From an uncultured Prevotellaceae bacterium (GTDB lineage: Bacteria > Bacteroidota > Bacteroidia > Bacteroidales > Muribaculaceae): a stretch of 64,000 nt of DNA. Every line of letters starts with the position of its first letter. Within the stretch, counting starts at the first letter, position 1. The stretch lies in NCBI GenBank assembly GCA_900317325.1, contig ONGE01000001.1:62001-126000 (forward strand), written 5' to 3'. The position numbers and the translations under genes were made by a program. The notes below the pieces were generated by a model. The model was not told where the DNA came from. It did no database searches and worked only from the letters and a program-made list of their open reading frames with translations. Below, one piece after another: positions 61,401 through 64,000 of the stretch.

Positions 61401-61654
61401 GAAACCGCAACGACCTGGGTCTTGTAACCCAAGCAACTGATTCGGAGTTGCGTCACGTTGTCATTGACGGTTACTGTGAATTGACCGTCGATGTCGGTGG
61501 CGGTGCCTTGAGACGAGCCGATTGCTTGCACAGTGGCACCAATCAGCGGCTCATTGTCACTAGCACTGACGACTTTACCGTTCACGGTCTTGTTGGCATA
61601 TGCGCTCATCGCAATGAGGCATATCACCATGAGAGTTGATAAAAGTCTCTTCAT
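58466..61654 (-). CDS. SusC/RagA family TonB-dependent importer, full-length
   Basis: A 1062-residue barrel. Signal peptide 1-20; CarboxypepD_reg-like domain about 22-95 ([22 protein letters not shown]... [10 protein letters not shown]); plug about 105-230 with [53 protein letters not shown] (SusC signature); then the barrel ending [10 protein letters not shown]. It heads the operon with SusD, DUF5012 and Lipid_bd genes. The combination matches the B. thetaiotaomicron BT2261-2264 system, whose structure held bound peptides, so peptide import is the best guess here. Confidence 0.94.
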   Translation of the reverse strand: [1062 protein letters not shown]

Positions 61655-61665
61655 ACAGTAAACAA

Positions 61666-61929
61666 TTAGTTAACCCACGGGCAACTCCAAGCGAGCGCAG
61701 AACCGGGAACTGCCTGTGGATTGATGTTGATTATCTCTAAAAAGTTGTGAACAGCAAGTGCGCTCTTCTTACTGATTTTTGTCTTTACAAAAACGACAGT
61801 CCGGAAAAAAGGAAAAGCCACGACACAAGGCAGCAATAGCCGTAGTGTGCCAGCCATATTACTGAATGCCGTTAGCAAATGAGTCTTTCCAAACATCGAA
61901 TTTAAGGTCTTTATACCACAAAATTTCAT
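61666..61929 (-). other. Leader region of the SusC operon with an 87-codon open frame
   Basis: From the predicted promoter (61974-62002) to the SusC start lie about 310 bases. Almost all of it is one open frame starting MKFCGIKTLNSMFGKTHLLT and stopping 11 bases before the SusC ATG. It is unlike any protein I know. It could be a translated leader that controls the operon, a regulatory RNA, or chance. Confidence 0.35.
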
Positions 61930-61973
61930 TCACTTATCCCCCGTCAAGCGACAGAGAGACCTGCAAAGATAAA

Positions 61974-62002
61974 CATTTTTTCACTCAAGCAATAACTTAT
62001 AA
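61974..62002 (-). promoter_or_regulatory. Predicted promoter of the SusC-SusD-DUF5012-Lipid_bd operon
   Basis: Minus strand: TTG (62002-62000), 18 bases, TATCTTTG (61981-61974). About 100 bases of AT-rich DNA with no gene separate it from the hairpin at 62119-62165. Confidence 0.55.
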
Positions 62003-62118
62003 TTAAAAAAAATGAAAAAAACACCAAGTATTCAACCAATACAAGCTATTTCTAAGTATAAGCATTCTCGCCAATGGCATTCAAATTCTAGGGTTTATGC
62101 CTGTCTGTGACCAGTTTA

Positions 62119-62165
62119 CATAAAATCACGAAGGGCAACCTGGTGTTGTCCTTCGTGATTTTATG
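62119..62165. terminator. Terminator downstream of the GH97 gene
   Basis: A 21-base stem with one mismatch (cataaaatcacgaagg... pairing with ...ccttcgtgattttatg), loop of five. On the minus strand it lies 100 bases after the GH97 stop and separates that gene from the SusC operon. Confidence 0.8.
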
Positions 62166-62268
62166 GTCTGTTAACTTTTCGCCAGACGGGAACCAACAAA
62201 AATTTTGTGGTTCTGCGGACTGTTCCCATCGGCCTGTTCAGCGATGACAGTCGTAGCTTACCGCTTTT

Positions 62269-64000
62269 TTAATATTTGAGTATTTGGATGGCGGCACCAC
62301 CGCCGGGGGCAAGATGCAGATGGAGGACACCGGTCTTGTCCACGTCGAGGCGACGGATGGTCATGGGATAAGGATTGGTGCGATAGTCGGCATCGGGACC
62401 GTCCTCATAGATGATGGCCATGTAGCGGCCGTCGGCGAGGAAGTCGAGCGGCAACTCCAGGTCACGGGCCTGGGCATCGGTCACACTGCCCACATACCAG
62501 TTGTCGGTGCCGCGTTCCTGGCGCACATAGGTCACATACTGACCCATCGCGGCATGAGGCACGAGGGTGCGCTCCCAGTTGGTGGGCACGTCCTCGATGA
62601 ACTTGAAGGCGGGCTGATGCTCGTAGTTCTCGATCTGGTCGGCAGCCATGTGACCCGGGCTGTAGATGACGATGTACTCGGCCAGCTGATGGGCCAGCGT
62701 GTTCTGCGGACGCGTGCCGGGCACCGAGTCGTTGCGGTACTCAAAGATGCCGGGCGTGAAGTCCATCGGGCCGCCCAAACCGCGTGTGAACGGCAGGATG
62801 CACTCGTGGTAAGGCGGATTGCCGCCACGACGGTCAAAGGCGTTGTACTCCTGGCCGCGCATGCTCTCAGTAGCAATGAGGTTGGGCCACGTGCGCTGGA
62901 TGCCGCTGGGAATGGCGCCCTCGTGGTTGACGATCATCAGGTGATAGCGGGCAGCCGTCTCGATGACCTTGCGGAAGTGCTGAATGCCCCACTGCGAGTG
63001 CTGCAACTCGCCGTTATAGAAGTGGGAGTTGACATAACCCGTCTTGACCGTATTGATGCCCAGCGACTCATAGAGGCGGTAGGCATCCTCGAGCTGGTTC
63101 TCGTAGTTCTGGGCTGCACCACCCGTCTCGTTGTGGGCAATGATGCGCACGCCACGCTCGGCGCCATAGCGGCACAAGCTCTGCAGGTCATAATCGGGAT
63201 AGGCCCGGGTGAACGAGAAACCGTCGCCGTGCTTGGTCCAATCGGTGTCCCAGCCATAGTTCCAACCCTCGACCAGCACGCCGCCCAAACCATGACGAGC
63301 GGCGAAGTCGATGTAGCGCTTGGTGTTCTCGGTCGTGGCACCGTGGCGGTCACCCTGCGACCAGGTCCAGCGCTGTTTCTGCAGCGCCCACCAGATGCCC
63401 ACATACTTGGTGGGCTTGATCCACGAGGTGTCCTCGATCTTGCACGGGTCATTGAGGTTCAACGGCATGCGCGAGAGCAGGATATCGGCAGCCGTGCGGC
63501 CGATGATCACGGCACGCCACGGCGACACACGGGTGTCCCTCACCCTCACTTTATCGCCATTTTTCCAGGGCACGAGGTCGGCCTTGAGCGTTGTTCCCTG
63601 ATGCGAGAAATTCATGGTCGAGTAGTCGGTGAGATTGGCATCCATGATGGCCATGTAGAGTCTATCGTTCACCTCCAGGGCGACAGGACCCGACATGTTG
63701 CTCTTCTGACTCACGGGCTCACGGGTATAGATGCCCTCGTAGTAAGGCGTCAAGGCAGGAATCGACCACGCCTGGGCGTCGCTGGGCAGAGCGAACTCGG
63801 TTGCCTCGTCCATGATCACAAAGTCCTGCAGACCTCGCTGGCGCGGGAACTCGTAGCGGAAAGCGACACCGTCGTCAAAGGCGCGGAACACCACGCCCAA
63901 CTGACGTTTTTGCCCGCCCTTTTCCTGCAGCATCACGCGCAGCTCGTTGTAACGGTTGCGCACCTGAGCATCCTCGCCCCAAGGCTGGCTCCAGGTCTCG
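62269..64000 (-). CDS. Glycoside hydrolase family 97 enzyme, SusB-like (5' end beyond window)
   Basis: The frame is open to the right edge; upstream of residue MRNRYNEL the frame reads on as ETWSQPWGEDAQ, as in SusB (WxxxWGE...RNHYNE), so the N-terminus lies outside. About 576 residues are seen. The catalytic barrel has KYVGIWWALQKQRWTWSQG, GVLVEGWNYGWDTDW, HNETGGAAQNYE and VKTGYVNSHFYNGELQHSQWG, then VNHEGAIPSGIQRTWPNLIATESMRGQEYNAF. The Glu residues of NGELQHSQ, NHEG, ATES and RGQE match those used by SusB for base/acid catalysis and calcium, and the nucleophile Asp of retaining members is absent. An inverting alpha-glucosidase is predicted. Confidence 0.92.
   Translation of the reverse strand, partial: ETWSQPWGEDAQVRNRYNELRVMLQEKGGQKRQLGVVFRAFDDGVAFRYEFPRQRGLQDFVIMDEATEFALPSDAQAWSIPALTPYYEGIYTREPVSQKSNMSGPVALEVNDRLYMAIMDANLTDYSTMNFSHQGTTLKADLVPWKNGDKVRVRDTRVSPWRAVIIGRTAADILLSRMPLNLNDPCKIEDTSWIKPTKYVGIWWALQKQRWTWSQGDRHGATTENTKRYIDFAARHGLGGVLVEGWNYGWDTDWTKHGDGFSFTRAYPDYDLQSLCRYGAERGVRIIAHNETGGAAQNYENQLEDAYRLYESLGINTVKTGYVNSHFYNGELQHSQWGIQHFRKVIETAARYHLMIVNHEGAIPSGIQRTWPNLIATESMRGQEYNAFDRRGGNPPYHECILPFTRGLGGPMDFTPGIFEYRNDSVPGTRPQNTLAHQLAEYIVIYSPGHMAADQIENYEHQPAFKFIEDVPTNWERTLVPHAAMGQYVTYVRQERGTDNWYVGSVTDAQARDLELPLDFLADGRYMAIIYEDGPDADYRTNPYPMTIRRLDVDKTGVLHLHLAPGGGAAIQILKY

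Overview
The window looks like a piece of a Bacteroidales chromosome, most likely from the Muribaculaceae/Prevotellaceae side of the order. The evidence is: two SusC/SusD pairs, promoters of the Bacteroidota type (TTG, about 20 bases, then TAnnTTTG), almost no Shine-Dalgarno sequences, lipoprotein signal peptides ending in Cys, C10 (streptopain-like) and M6 peptidases ending in dockerin-like repeats, DUF3822 next to rsmD, and a GH97 enzyme. The genus is an inference; no rRNA gene is present. Both ends cut a gene: a C10 peptidase on the left and a GH97 glycosidase on the right.

Layout. 1-5.3 kb: secreted peptidases (C10 with leucine-rich repeats, M6) and small lipoproteins on the minus strand. 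5.4-6.3 kb: a lysine exporter split into two overlapping genes. 6.4-13.2 kb: a tightly packed minus-strand operon, DUF3822-rsmD-SusC-SusD-Fur family-mtgA, mixing housekeeping genes with an outer-membrane importer. 13.4-17.1 kb: a secreted GH10-like glycosidase and a REP-associated (IS200-like) transposase inside a mirror-image set of short hairpins. 17.2-23.7 kb: a DUF6249 membrane protein, an ECF sigma factor with a small membrane protein, EttA, a four-helix-bundle protein set between tandem-repeat arrays, and lipoproteins. 23.9-37.8 kb: plus-strand housekeeping genes (panC, panD, ffh, an orphan DNA methyltransferase, capA-like, glnS, tsaC-like, a sugar-phosphate transferase, a ClC channel, a PAP2 phosphatase with a beta-barrel tail, fmt). 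37.9-45.2 kb: two tandem C10 peptidases with Ig-like repeats. 45.5-55.2 kb: a CDF metal transporter, an ABC exporter, and a thiol-redox stretch (trxB, TlpA-like, DsbD-like, cysteine desulfidase-like). 55.7-61.7 kb: a SusC-SusD-DUF5012-Lipid_bd operon with the same four protein types as the B. thetaiotaomicron BT2261-2264 peptide importer. 62.3-64 kb: GH97.

How they may work together: several secreted peptidases could make peptides that the 56-61 kb SusCD system imports, with the glycosidases feeding carbohydrate use. The thiol-redox genes would serve envelope protein folding and repair.

The least ordinary signals are non-coding. First, the transposase is flanked by four small hairpins on each side in mirror order. 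Second, many intergenic gaps are filled by degenerate 9-base or 7-base tandem arrays that differ in sequence from site to site, and several of these start in register with the stop codon of the preceding gene.
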